Assembly: GCA_038200275.1 (NCBI GenBank)
Contig: JBBPYC010000036.1
Location: forward strand, 1 to 64,000
Length of the DNA stretch: 64,000 bases
Direction of reading: 5' to 3'
Source of the DNA: JBBPYC01 sp038200275
GTDB lineage: Bacteria > Pseudomonadota > Gammaproteobacteria > Burkholderiales > Burkholderiaceae_C
Shown: positions 25,690-34,179 of the stretch, piece after piece
How the letters are laid out: each line of letters opens with the position of its first letter
Numbering within the stretch: position 1 is the first letter of the stretch
Notes under the pieces: generated by a model
What the model was told of the DNA's origin: nothing
The model's database searches: none
Seen by the model: only the letters and a program-made list of their open reading frames with translations
Made by a program: the position numbers and the translations under genes

Positions 25690-26142
25690 GTTCAATCACG
25701 AAGAGGACTATCCGAAATGGGAGCTGCATGCGCAGGGCTGACCATGGTTCAGGAGACCTCAAGACCGCACCGCTCAAGCAGCGCCAGCGGAACTCTGTTG
25801 ACCAACGCACAGACCGATCACGATGTCATTCATACTGTAGGCGCCATGTCAGGGTGTCAATCGCTGGTGTTCGATCGGTGCGACTGACCGCATTCGATGG
25901 CCAGATTCATCGACCGTCAGCGCGCGAATGCTGCGGTGAACTCGATGCCTTTTTCGATGCGGGACTGCGTGGAGTTGCTCAAAATCGGCAGTATCGACGC
26001 TGAAGGGTTGGACGCGAGTCGCATCACCGACTGGCTCTCGCCCGGGTTCTTCGAGACCGAGTTTTGGCCTTGGTCAAGACATTCAAGTAAACACAATGCG
26101 CCGGCCGACCAACGGCGTTTGAACAGATTTCGGAGAGTCAAC
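25690..26142. other. Intergenic region upstream of the DJ-1 family gene
   Basis: This 453-base stretch carries no gene I can support. A degenerate copy of the palindrome (TGTTGA-N4-CGCACA, then GACCG) is at 25796-25811. The frame that runs into the DJ-1 gene from 25897 (including SRITDWLSPGFFETEFWPW) is open but has no ribosome site and resembles nothing I know. Confidence 0.4.
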
Positions 26143-26820
26143 ATGAAGATATTGATGGTTCTGACCTCGCACGACAAGCTCGGCGACACCGGCAAGAAGA
26201 CCGGCTTCTGGCTTGAGGAATTTGCCGCGCCCTACTACGTCTTCCAGGACGCGGGCGCCGAGATCACGCTGGCTTCGCCGCTTGGCGGCCAGCCACCGCT
26301 CGACCCAACGAGCGACGATGCTGCGTCGCAGACCGATTTCACGCGCCGCTTCAAGGCCGATCCCGCGGCGCAAGCTGCGCTGGCCAGCAGCCTCAAGCTG
26401 CGCGACGTGGCCGCCGGCGATTTCGACGCCGTGTTCTACCCCGGCGGACACGGTCCGCTGTGGGACCTGGCTGAAAATGGGTACTCGATCGCGTTGATTG
26501 AAGCCATGCTCGCAGCTGGCCGGCCGGTTGCCGCCGTTTGTCACGCTCCGGGCGCGCTGCGGCATGTGAAGGCAGGCGACAGCAAGCCCGTGGTGGCCGG
26601 CAAGACGGTCACGGGCTTCACCAACACCGAAGAGCAAGCCGCTGGCCTGACCGAGGTGGTGCCTTTCCTGGTCGAGGACATGCTCAGGGAGAACGGCGGC
26701 AGGTATTCCAAGGCAGCCGACTGGCAGCCGCATGTCGTTGTCGATGGCCTTCTGATCACCGGGCAGAACCCGGCTTCTTCTGAGCCTGCTGCCAGAGCGT
26801 TGCTGACGATGTTGAAGTGA
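26143..26820 (+). CDS. DJ-1/PfpI family protein (glyoxalase III-like)
   Basis: The product is 225 residues with the class I glutamine-amidotransferase-like fold. The nucleophile elbow AAVCHAPGAL gives Cys133 and His134, the FYPGGHGPLWDL loop (98-109) is typical, and Glu25 or Glu26 in GFWLEEFAAPY is the usual partner acid. This is the Hsp31-like or glutathione-independent glyoxalase branch, which detoxifies methylglyoxal or repairs glycated groups. GGAGAG precedes ATG 26143; the in-frame extension upstream is rejected for that reason. It fits a stress role. Confidence 0.92.
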   Translation: MKILMVLTSHDKLGDTGKKTGFWLEEFAAPYYVFQDAGAEITLASPLGGQPPLDPTSDDAASQTDFTRRFKADPAAQAALASSLKLRDVAAGDFDAVFYPGGHGPLWDLAENGYSIALIEAMLAAGRPVAAVCHAPGALRHVKAGDSKPVVAGKTVTGFTNTEEQAAGLTEVVPFLVEDMLRENGGRYSKAADWQPHVVVDGLLITGQNPASSEPAARALLTMLK

Positions 26821-26888
26821 ACCGACCATCGCTTGCTGGCTCCGCGCATCGGCTGTGATACGGCAGGAAGATTTGCTCGCGAACCCCC

Positions 26889-27569
26889 ATGTGCTTTTCT
26901 GCCACCGCCAGTTTCACCGCAGGCGTCGCGCTGCTGATCGTCGGCACGGTGACAACGCGGCGCGCGGGTCGCCGCGCCGAATTGCCGTATGCGTTGATTC
27001 CCGTGCTGTTCGGCCTTCAGCAATTGATCGAGGGCGCGTTGTGGCTGACCTTCCCCGCCAAGGCACCGCTGCTGAACACGGCGCTGACGCATGCGTTCTC
27101 GTTCTTCTCGCACGTGCTGTGGCCGCTCTACGTGCCGGTGGCGGTTCTCTTGCTCGAACCCACGCCGTGGCGGCGCAAGGTGTTGGTCGCGATCGCGCTT
27201 GCCGGCGCGACGGTGAGCCTGTACCTGCTGTATTTCCTGGTGCGCTTGTCGGTCGTCGCCGAACCCTCGGACGGGCACATCGCCTACATCTCCCCGCATT
27301 TCTATGCACTGGCTGCGATGGGGCTGTACCTGTTGGGCACCTGCGTCAGCAGCCTCTTCTCCAGTCATCGCTCGGTCAGATGGTTTGGCGCGGCCGCCTT
27401 CATTTCGTTTGTCGGCACCTATGCGTTCTATGCGTTCTGGTTCATTTCGGTGTGGTGCTTCTTTGCAGCGCTGCTGAGCGTGCTCGTGCTGCTGCATTTT
27501 CCGCGAAGACAGGCAAAAGGGCCTCCCCATCTCGGGAGGAAGACGCAGCCGATGGTGAGCGCACAGTGA
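26889..27569 (+). CDS. DUF6629 family membrane protein
   Basis: The product is 226 residues with about seven membrane segments. The N-terminus MCFSATASF and LPYALIPVLFGLQQLIEGAL are the hallmark of DUF6629, a widespread protein of unknown role. The conserved Cys2, the FGLQQLIEG helix and a late FWFISVWCFFAAL segment are all visible. The C-terminal 25 residues are basic and cytoplasmic. It starts 69 bases after the DJ-1 gene on the same strand, so joint transcription is likely. Confidence 0.87.
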   Translation: MCFSATASFTAGVALLIVGTVTTRRAGRRAELPYALIPVLFGLQQLIEGALWLTFPAKAPLLNTALTHAFSFFSHVLWPLYVPVAVLLLEPTPWRRKVLVAIALAGATVSLYLLYFLVRLSVVAEPSDGHIAYISPHFYALAAMGLYLLGTCVSSLFSSHRSVRWFGAAAFISFVGTYAFYAFWFISVWCFFAALLSVLVLLHFPRRQAKGPPHLGRKTQPMVSAQ

Positions 27570-27668
27570 CGGAGACGTGGCAGAGCGCGGCTACTGTCTG
27601 ACCCGCCGATGTGATTCGACAAGGGCTGATGAGTAAGCGGGTGATCGGTTCGGAAGACTTTCTGCCGA

Positions 27669-28385
27669 TCAACTCCCCAACAGGAATTCCAGTAGAACGA
27701 ACCGCTGCCAACAGAGTTCGGGCGCGCCGGTCACTGGCCGTCGGTACGCCACACCGATCGGGTTGCCACCCGGCAATCGATTTTCAAATCTGCAATCAGA
27801 TTGACCAGGGTTGGTGTCTCGCTGTCTTCCATCCCGAAGACTTCGATCACAGTAAAGATGCGCTCGGTCGCTCGCAGGACCATAGTTGCGCTGACCCCCA
27901 AGGACTTTTCCGCCTGATCGTAGTGAAACGCTTGGTTGAATGCGACCATCGAGTTCGCGAGCCTGGTTGCGAAGCCAACCGACGTTGCCGGCTTGCCGCC
28001 GACCGACCGCGTGGGCCCTTCGAACTCGATGGATCGGTGCAAATCCGCTCTCACCGTCCTGGCTTTTCCAGGCGACGAACTGGAACATCGCCTCAGTGCC
28101 GCGATGCTGCCAGAAATGATCGCTTCAACTATGCAATCCGGCTCTGTCGGTGAGCCCCGTCTCCGCATCAAAGGCGACGTCTGCGTTCGTCGAACCGTCG
28201 GCTCGGGTTGCGAGGCTCGACAGTCGGACGCTGTAATTTCCCACCACGTCGGGCAAGCCTTCGTGGGTATACAACGGGTGCGCGATCTCCTTTTTCTCGG
28301 GCGACTGTGCGAGAGCTGGGCTCGGCAATGCGGCGATCGCAGCGAGGACCGAAGTCAACAGCCGCGTCGACGTTTTTTTTATCAA
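27669..28385 (-). pseudogene. Decayed secreted protein gene (one stop, two frameshifts)
   Basis: The N-terminus from ATG 28385 is a clean signal peptide (LLTSVLAAIAALPSPALAQS) followed by HPLYTHEGLPDVVGNYSVRL. The frame then meets TGA at 28125-28127, yet the same frame continues with HFWQHRGTEAMFQFVAW. Near 28031-28034 the sense moves to another frame (IEFEGPTRSVGGKPATSVGF, then VAFNQAFHYDQAEKS), and near 27760-27790 it moves back (GVAYRRPVTGAPELCWQRFV) to the stop at 27669. Read across these lesions it is one protein of about 235 residues. The family resembles uncharacterised periplasmic or outer-membrane-associated proteins. Three lesions make function unlikely unless the sequence is wrong. 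Confidence 0.75.
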
Positions 28386-28503
28386 TCGAGTGCGTGCGAA
28401 AAACCGTGCTGCTCACGGCTCATCTCCTCAAAACGCGTTGGCGACGCAGACGCTGGACTTCCCGACGATTCATGCGACTTTGCGTGATCACGTCCTTGAT
28501 CAC

Positions 28504-29024
28504 CTACTTCGTCGGCTCAACTTCCAGCGGAATGCGGCGGTCGACGGTGTCGTACTCCGCCGCGCTCAGTTTTGGAAGCGTAAGCAAAAAGGCGACCACG
28601 TCCCACAGTCCCTGGTCGCCGTGGGACGGACCCCATGCCGGCATGGCCGTGAACCGGATACCGTTCTTGGTCACCCAGAACAGCTCGGCTGCGGTCATGT
28701 CGTCGGCATCGGCGCCAAAACTTGGTGCCTGGGGATTGATCCGACCGCCATGGGTGTGGCCTCGCGTCCTACCGGCGTGTGACACATGACGCAGTTTTTC
28801 CGATAAGTCCTGAAACCTCGGTCAAGCTGCTCAGGTTCACCGAGCTCAGGTGCCTGAATGTCTCGCGCATGTCGCTGGATCGACGCCTCCCGCACGGTCA
28901 CCAACATCCAGCTCAGCGGCCGGGAATCGACCACCGTGGCCGCCACGTTGAAGAACCCGGAAAATATCACGCCGGCTGCGACGAGCAAGCCGACAAACAC
29001 AACAGCTCCGAAGGTCAACAGCAC
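28504..29024 (-). pseudogene. Membrane-anchored cytochrome c, frameshifted
   Basis: The N-terminal part (from 29024) has a membrane helix (VVFVGLLVAAGVIFSGFF) and the haem site CVMCH with the following TPVGREATPMAVG. The C-terminal part, in another frame ending at 28504, has NPQAPSFGADADDMTAAELF, then KNGIRFTAMPAWGPSHG (Met ligand region) and a terminal LLTLPKLSAAEYD. Together they are one mono-haem cytochrome c of about 172 residues. The break lies near 28733-28748, within one or two bases. It is next to the VKOR gene and may have served its redox chain. Confidence 0.82.
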
Positions 29025-29070
29025 ATGTTTGACGGGACGCCGGCCGCGTTAGGACGCGGTGGCGTACTTG

Positions 29071-30579
29071 TCAGAAGACATATCGATTCCATCCTGCATA
29101 GGTGGCCCGGATGCGCCCGCGTGGAACCGCGAGGCAAATGAGCAGCACGCCGCAGATCACACCGTTCCAAGTGGCCTGCGGTGAACCCGCGCCGCTCAGA
29201 ACCCACGGGGCGGCAATCAGCCACGCGCCGAACGCGATGTTGACGAAACGCACGGCGCGCGCGACTTCGGCAAAGGCCATCAGCGAGAACGTAACCACCA
29301 GCGCGCCGATCAGGTGGTCGCTATTGGCCATGGCACCGGAGCTGCCGAAGCTGACGCGAGTGAAAGTCAACCACAAACCGATCGCGATGCTCAGCCACAA
29401 CGTCACCGGGTAGGTCACCCCGCGCGTGGCCTCGGACCATTGCTCGCGCTTGGTTCCAAGCCGGCCTTTGGACGAATCCTCGGTGCCGCCTTCCATCGCG
29501 TCACCGGTCCAGAAGGTGCGCCAAAACGGCTTGCCCTTGCGGCGCGCGTCGAGCAGGAACTGACCCATGGCCACGAATTCGTCGAGCGAATACGGAATCA
29601 TCAAGGCCATGGCGAGTGCCGCGATGATGCACAGCGTGCACCACGTGCCGATGACGATGGGCTGGATGATGACGAAATAGATGCTGACCACGCCGAGCGG
29701 CAAGATCAGGAACGCCAGCGCCAGCACCATCCACGGCATGGTGCGCCAGCGGTCCCTGCCGCCCATGAAAGTCATCACCATTTCGAGCATATAGACCACG
29801 GCGCCGAGACCGGAATCTGCCACCGGCCAGGCCTTGGAGACATCCGAGGTGATGATGGTCTCAGTACCGTTAAACCTGCCGCTGCCGACGAAGAAGGGGT
29901 CCCAGGCCACGTCGATGTAGCCGAGCTGGTAGGCCGTCATGTAGCGCGCAATCAGGAAGCCGATGAAGGCGAGCACGGCGATCGGCGCGCGCTGCACCCA
30001 GCTGGCCGGCGAATAAAGCCAGCCGGGCGGGATGTCGGGCGTGCCCATCATGCCGGCCATGCTCATGCCGGGCATCATGGGAATCAGCACCGACAGCGCA
30101 ATCACCATTCCGCCGACCAGCGTGTCGTTGGCATAGGCGCCAGGCATCGGTGCCCAGAACACCAGCGGCGCAAACAACAGCCAACCGCCGACCACGGCAT
30201 TGGCCCACTGTGCCCACGGATAGCGGCGTGAGGCATCCAGCGAGAGGTAGCTGAAGACCATCACCAACAGGCCGCTTGCGATGTCGCTGACGGCCATCGC
30301 GAGATTTCGAGCCTCAAACGAAGGCAGCGCCCGTTCGGCGGTCACCCAGAGCAGGCTCGGGCTAGGCATGAATGCACTGAAATAGCCGAGTGCAAAGGGA
30401 CTGGTGAGCAGCCACACGCCCAGCATCAGGTTCAGGTAGTGCGGCCACAGCAGCTTGCGGTGCTCGGCGACCATCATGTCGACTGCGCCGCCAGCCGGTG
30501 CATCGGAACTGGCAGCGCCAGCCCCCGCGTGACCAGAATGGCCGGCGTGGCCAGCATGCCCGGCGTGTGCGTCAGCCAT
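29071..30579 (-). CDS. Vitamin K epoxide reductase family protein with SPW repeats
   Basis: The product is 502 residues. A His/Gly/Ala-rich N-terminus (repeats of HAGHAG) precedes an SPW-type helix repeat (WLLTSPFALGY, then GGWLLFAPLVFW), a VKOR domain with the redox pair Cys-Thr-Leu-Cys (314-317 from this start) in GTWCTLCIIAALA, and a C-terminal SPW repeat (GAWLIAAPWVLSG). About 11 to 12 membrane helices are visible. VKOR proteins pass electrons from quinones to thiols and support disulfide formation. ATG 30579 is preferred for its AAGGAT site; 30588 is possible. It overlaps the end of the epimerase gene by 8 bases. Such fusions occur in metal-rich islands, but the substrate is unknown. Confidence 0.88.
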   Translation of the reverse strand: MADAHAGHAGHAGHSGHAGAGAASSDAPAGGAVDMMVAEHRKLLWPHYLNLMLGVWLLTSPFALGYFSAFMPSPSLLWVTAERALPSFEARNLAMAVSDIASGLLVMVFSYLSLDASRRYPWAQWANAVVGGWLLFAPLVFWAPMPGAYANDTLVGGMVIALSVLIPMMPGMSMAGMMGTPDIPPGWLYSPASWVQRAPIAVLAFIGFLIARYMTAYQLGYIDVAWDPFFVGSGRFNGTETIITSDVSKAWPVADSGLGAVVYMLEMVMTFMGGRDRWRTMPWMVLALAFLILPLGVVSIYFVIIQPIVIGTWCTLCIIAALAMALMIPYSLDEFVAMGQFLLDARRKGKPFWRTFWTGDAMEGGTEDSSKGRLGTKREQWSEATRGVTYPVTLWLSIAIGLWLTFTRVSFGSSGAMANSDHLIGALVVTFSLMAFAEVARAVRFVNIAFGAWLIAAPWVLSGAGSPQATWNGVICGVLLICLAVPRGRIRATYAGWNRYVF

Positions 30580-31825
30580 GGTGTCCATCCTTCACTTGTC
30601 GAGGCTCCAAAGCCATTCCGCACTTAGGGCATCCGCCCGGTTCATCACTGACGACCTCGGGGTGCATGGGACAGCTGTAACCGGGGGCATCGGCCTGCCG
30701 CTGGACGTCGGCACTTGCTGCCGGCCCAGCTTCGTCAGCAGAGGCGACCTCGGCCACCATCATGGCCGATGGGGCCGGCTCCAGCGCGTGCTCGCGGTAC
30801 CAACCCACGGGGTCGGCCTTCAACGCAGCCACCATCTTGGGCAAAGTCTCGCGCAAGGAGCGTTGGGGGGACCAGTCGAGCAAGCTGTGAGCGCGCGAAA
30901 TATCGAGGGCGTAGTGATCGTTGGCTCGATCAATCATCCAGGGCTTGATGAACGGGGCCTGTCCGGGCATATGGTCCTCTACCCAGGCGCCGACCTTTGC
31001 GATCAGCCCGGGCACGTTGTGTGTCTCCCACGATTCGCCCAGGATCAGCCGCTGGAAGGTGTGCTGCAACTCGTCGTAGCTCAAGGCGTCCCGCTCACCG
31101 ATGAGAATCGCAGTCTCCTTAGGCAACTCGGCGCGCCGTTGCACGGCCTTCTCGATCGCATCGACCACGTCGTCCATGTGCACGTACGACTGACCATGCG
31201 AGGTTTCGCCTGAATACAGATGGCTGGCGAGTTGGCGCTCGAAGATGCGTTGCATCTGGTTTGCCAAGGGCGGTGAATGACAGACATCGTCGTAGACACC
31301 GGCGAAGCGAAGTAATACGGCCGATATGGCTCCGCGTTCAGCGCGGATGAGGGCCTCGGTTCGAACCTTGGACTCGGGGTAAGCCCAGGTCGGCCCGATC
31401 GGCCCTTCTTCGTCGATGAACTGCCCTGGCTCGACGGGGCTGTGAACGAGCATCGTGCTCGAGAAAATGAATTGCTCGACCTCAAAGCTTTCGCGTAGCC
31501 CGAGCAACAGCCGGCGCGTGCCTTCCACCGTGATCTGATCGTATTTGGAGCTCGGCTTGCCGACGAAGTCGTAGTAGGCAGCCAGGTGCACCACCGCAGC
31601 CACCTTCTGCCCATGATGTTCGCGGAGCATCCGCAGCCCCTCGCGAACGCCGTCGACCGAGGCGACGTCGACGGCGATGCGCACGCACTCGGGCGGCGGC
31701 GGCTCGGGAGCGGAGAGGTCGAAGCCGACGACGTTGTCGAAGCGCTCGCGCAGCCGCTTCATCACTGCGGTACCGATGCGGCCGTTGGAGCCGGTGATGA
31801 GGACGATGTCGCCTTTGGGATTCAT
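30572..31825 (-). CDS. NAD-dependent epimerase/dehydratase fused to heavy-metal-binding domain
   Basis: The product is 417 residues. An extended SDR domain (about 1-330) has GSNGRIG (12-18) and the catalytic Tyr149 and Lys153 (YPESK). A long Ala/Asp linker leads to a C-terminal heavy-metal-binding module (about 383-408) with the pattern CPMHPEVV-x9-CPKCGM, the domain found on copper efflux proteins. The fusion couples a sugar-nucleotide or aldehyde-type oxidoreductase to a metal module, an unusual combination. Start ATG 31825 gives a normal SDR beginning. The last 8 bases overlap the VKOR gene, so the two are translated together. Confidence 0.9.
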   Translation of the reverse strand: MNPKGDIVLITGSNGRIGTAVMKRLRERFDNVVGFDLSAPEPPPPECVRIAVDVASVDGVREGLRMLREHHGQKVAAVVHLAAYYDFVGKPSSKYDQITVEGTRRLLLGLRESFEVEQFIFSSTMLVHSPVEPGQFIDEEGPIGPTWAYPESKVRTEALIRAERGAISAVLLRFAGVYDDVCHSPPLANQMQRIFERQLASHLYSGETSHGQSYVHMDDVVDAIEKAVQRRAELPKETAILIGERDALSYDELQHTFQRLILGESWETHNVPGLIAKVGAWVEDHMPGQAPFIKPWMIDRANDHYALDISRAHSLLDWSPQRSLRETLPKMVAALKADPVGWYREHALEPAPSAMMVAEVASADEAGPAASADVQRQADAPGYSCPMHPEVVSDEPGGCPKCGMALEPRQVKDGHHG

Positions 31826-31944
31826 GTTGACTGCGTTCCAGTGCGGGACTATTCGGACTACCAAGACCAGCGCGACGTGTGCGGCACCGAACGGGTTGCG
31901 TTTCAGGACGTCGACTCATGATTGGCGACGAGCGCGGCTTCGTC

Positions 31945-31960
31945 TGTGCGTTGCCGCACA
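31945..31960. promoter_or_regulatory. Crp/Fnr-type palindrome, site 5
   Basis: TGTGCGTTGCCGCACA is a perfect 6+4+6 palindrome. It lies 120 bp upstream of the minus-strand epimerase gene and 48 bp (centre to centre) from site 6, so it can serve the divergent pair. Confidence 0.65.
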
Positions 31961-31992
31961 CAGACCGATCACCAATCACCCCTTGCTTGCTG

Positions 31993-32008
31993 TGTGCGGT
32001 AACACACA
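31993..32008. promoter_or_regulatory. Crp/Fnr-type palindrome, site 6
   Basis: TGTGCGGTAACACACA carries one mismatch. It lies 66 bp upstream of the PRC-barrel gene at 32075 and is the second of the pair in this divergent region. Confidence 0.6.
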
Positions 32009-32074
32009 GACAGCGCAGGCAAGCCACGCGCACAGTCGTTGCACGCGATTCAGCGAACCTGATGGAGTGAAACG

Positions 32075-32899
32075 ATGTTGCGCAACATAAAAGACCTCGA
32101 GGGCTATGCCATGAGCGCCACGGACGGCGTCATCGGTCACGTCAAGGACCTCTACTTCGACGATGAAGGCTGGACTGTTCGCTATCTCGTCGTCGATGCC
32201 GGCAGTTGGCTGTCGAGTCGCAAGGTGCTGATCTCGCCCTTTTCCGTTGGCAAGCCGAATACGTCAGAAAAGGTGTTGCCGATCTCGTTGACACGGGAGA
32301 AAGTGAAGAACAGCCCGGACATCGATACCGACAAGCCGGTTTCGCGCCAGCACGAGATCGACTACCTCGGTTACTACGGCTATCCGCTGTATTGGGGCGG
32401 TGCTGGGTACTGGGGCGCAGGAATCTACCCCGGGTCGATGTTGTCGGGCTGGGGCGAAGACCGCGGGCGAAGCTGGGAGACCAGCCCGAATGACGCCACC
32501 ACGGCGCCGGCGGAATCGCAACCCGAAGCAAAAGCGGACTCCCACCTGCGCAGTTGCGAGGCCGTCAAGCGCTACTACGTGCACGCCAGGGACGGCGACA
32601 TCGGACACGTGCACAGCATGCTCGTTGATGACGAGACCTGGGCGATTCGCTATCTCGTTGTCGATACGAGCAACTGGTGGCTCGGACACCAGGTGCTCAT
32701 TGCGCCGCAATGGATCGACAGTGTGGGCTGGCTCCACGCGACGGTCTCGGCTGACTTGACGCGGCAAGCCATCAAGGACTCGCCGCCTTACGTGCACACC
32801 GCGCCGTTGGACCGTCATCAGGAGGCGAGCCTGTACGAACACTACGGCCGTCGCAGCTACTGGTCCGACGATCTGACACTGGATCGCGGCGCGACATGA
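32075..32899 (+). CDS. Protein with two PRC-barrel domains
   Basis: The product is 274 residues. The first PRC barrel (about 1-75; IKDLEGYAMSATDGVIGHVK, then GWTVRYLVVDAGSWL) and the second (about 165-235; VKRYYVHARDGDIGHVHSML, then WAIRYLVVDTSNWWL) are separated by a Tyr/Gly/Trp-rich spacer (YYGYPLYWGGAGYWGAG). No signal is present. GGAGTG precedes ATG 32075. PRC barrels in non-photosynthetic bacteria are thought to bind partner proteins or RNA. A second PRC-barrel gene follows. Confidence 0.9.
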   Translation: MLRNIKDLEGYAMSATDGVIGHVKDLYFDDEGWTVRYLVVDAGSWLSSRKVLISPFSVGKPNTSEKVLPISLTREKVKNSPDIDTDKPVSRQHEIDYLGYYGYPLYWGGAGYWGAGIYPGSMLSGWGEDRGRSWETSPNDATTAPAESQPEAKADSHLRSCEAVKRYYVHARDGDIGHVHSMLVDDETWAIRYLVVDTSNWWLGHQVLIAPQWIDSVGWLHATVSADLTRQAIKDSPPYVHTAPLDRHQEASLYEHYGRRSYWSDDLTLDRGAT

Positions 32900-33027
32900 C
32901 CTGCTGCCCGTGGCCATCGCCGCTGCTGCGCGGACGATCCGAAACGCGCCATCGATTCGTCTCCCATTGGCGGACTAGCAACTCGCATGACAGCCGTGTT
33001 TATTGATCAATTCACCAGGAGAGCATT

Positions 33028-33975
33028 ATGTTTTTGAATCAGAGAAATCATCACCAGCGCCCGAGCAGCAAACCGCAAACGATCATCGTGGCCGTGTCGG
33101 CGGTCCTGTCGATCGGCTTTGCGGGTCCGTTGCTCGCGGCATCTCCACCGCAGTTGGTGGCGGCCAACGACGCGCCTGCAAACTCCACCGCCGCTGCCGA
33201 CAAGAAGCCAGACCATGCCTGCATGGGCGATCTGCGCACCTTCTCCGAGCAGATGCAAAAGGACGGGTACTGGCTGCGTGGCTCCAGTCTCGGCTATGGC
33301 TATCCCTTGTACGGATACGGATACGGATACGGATACGAAAGTGGCTACGGCTACGGAGGGCTGGGAACAGCGGTAGGCGGTGGCACGACGGATGCGTGGG
33401 GTTATCCGTCGGCGCGACCGGGCTATGAAATTCGCACACTCATTGGCTCAGCCAGCATCCTTGCCGAGCAAGGCGAAAGCGTAGCATGCCGCGGGGTGCT
33501 TGCGGCGGCTCGGAACTTGTACGGCCGTTATGCCGCCGACCTCCGCGAAGGCAAAGCGCCGAGAGCGGATTTGGTGGGTTGGAAGCGGCAACAGCTTGCA
33601 GGCGCCGAGCCCGTTGCAGCAAGCGAGCACGCCTATCGATCGGATCAGTTGATCGGAACCGACGTGCTTACGCCCAAGGGCGAGGACCTCGGCAGCGTCT
33701 CCGATCTCGTGACAAGCCCGAAGACCGGGAAGATCAGCTATCTGGTCGTCGGCCGCGGGGGCATCTTCGGGATCGGTGAGAACTACATTCCGGTGCCGTG
33801 GGAAAGTTTCAAAGCGACGTCCGGTCTCGGCATGCTGGTGCTCGATACAACGAAGAACGTTATCGATTCCGCTCCCCGGGTGCGAAGGAATGAGTTCGCG
33901 CCCCATGGCGATTTCGTTTCTCAAAGCGAGAAGATCGATGCTTACTGGAGCGGAAAGGTTTCTGGTCTGAAGTAG
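33028..33975 (+). CDS. Exported PRC-barrel protein with YG-rich region
   Basis: The product is 315 residues. A signal peptide (about 1-38) is followed by a Tyr/Gly-rich segment (about 88-110, from the repeat at 33310-33336), a helical region and a C-terminal PRC barrel (about 205-290; LIGTDVLTPKGEDLGSVSD, then KISYLVVGRGGIFGIGE). An AGGAGAG ribosome site lies 6 bases before ATG 33028. It is the secreted or periplasmic counterpart of the preceding PRC protein. Role unknown; an envelope sensor or scaffold is possible. Confidence 0.85.
   Translation: MFLNQRNHHQRPSSKPQTIIVAVSAVLSIGFAGPLLAASPPQLVAANDAPANSTAAADKKPDHACMGDLRTFSEQMQKDGYWLRGSSLGYGYPLYGYGYGYGYESGYGYGGLGTAVGGGTTDAWGYPSARPGYEIRTLIGSASILAEQGESVACRGVLAAARNLYGRYAADLREGKAPRADLVGWKRQQLAGAEPVAASEHAYRSDQLIGTDVLTPKGEDLGSVSDLVTSPKTGKISYLVVGRGGIFGIGENYIPVPWESFKATSGLGMLVLDTTKNVIDSAPRVRRNEFAPHGDFVSQSEKIDAYWSGKVSGLK
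33310..33336 (+). repeat. Hexanucleotide tandem repeat (TACGGA), 4.5 copies
   Basis: Four perfect copies of TACGGA plus a partial copy, in frame, encode alternating Tyr-Gly. Copy-number change would lengthen or shorten the YG stretch of the exported PRC protein without shifting the frame. Confidence 0.85.
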
Positions 33976-34179
33976 AGATTCCCGGCGCGCCCTCGGACAG
34001 AAGCGCTGCGCAACTCGCTTCGCCGCTTCTGGAAACGAGGGGTCTTTGACCCGTACGCAAATACGGAGTCCAAGCTGCACTCGATTGGCTCGCGCCGCCG
34101 CCCTGTCACTGCCCATCGGCTTCGACGCACGCAGTCCGCGTTCGATCCGAATGCTTGACTTTCATACGAAGAGAACTCC

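Noticed and set aside
25897..26142. 82-residue extension in front of the DJ-1 family protein
   Set aside because: A good ribosome site and a family-like start at 26143 make the extension unnecessary; it has no known domain.
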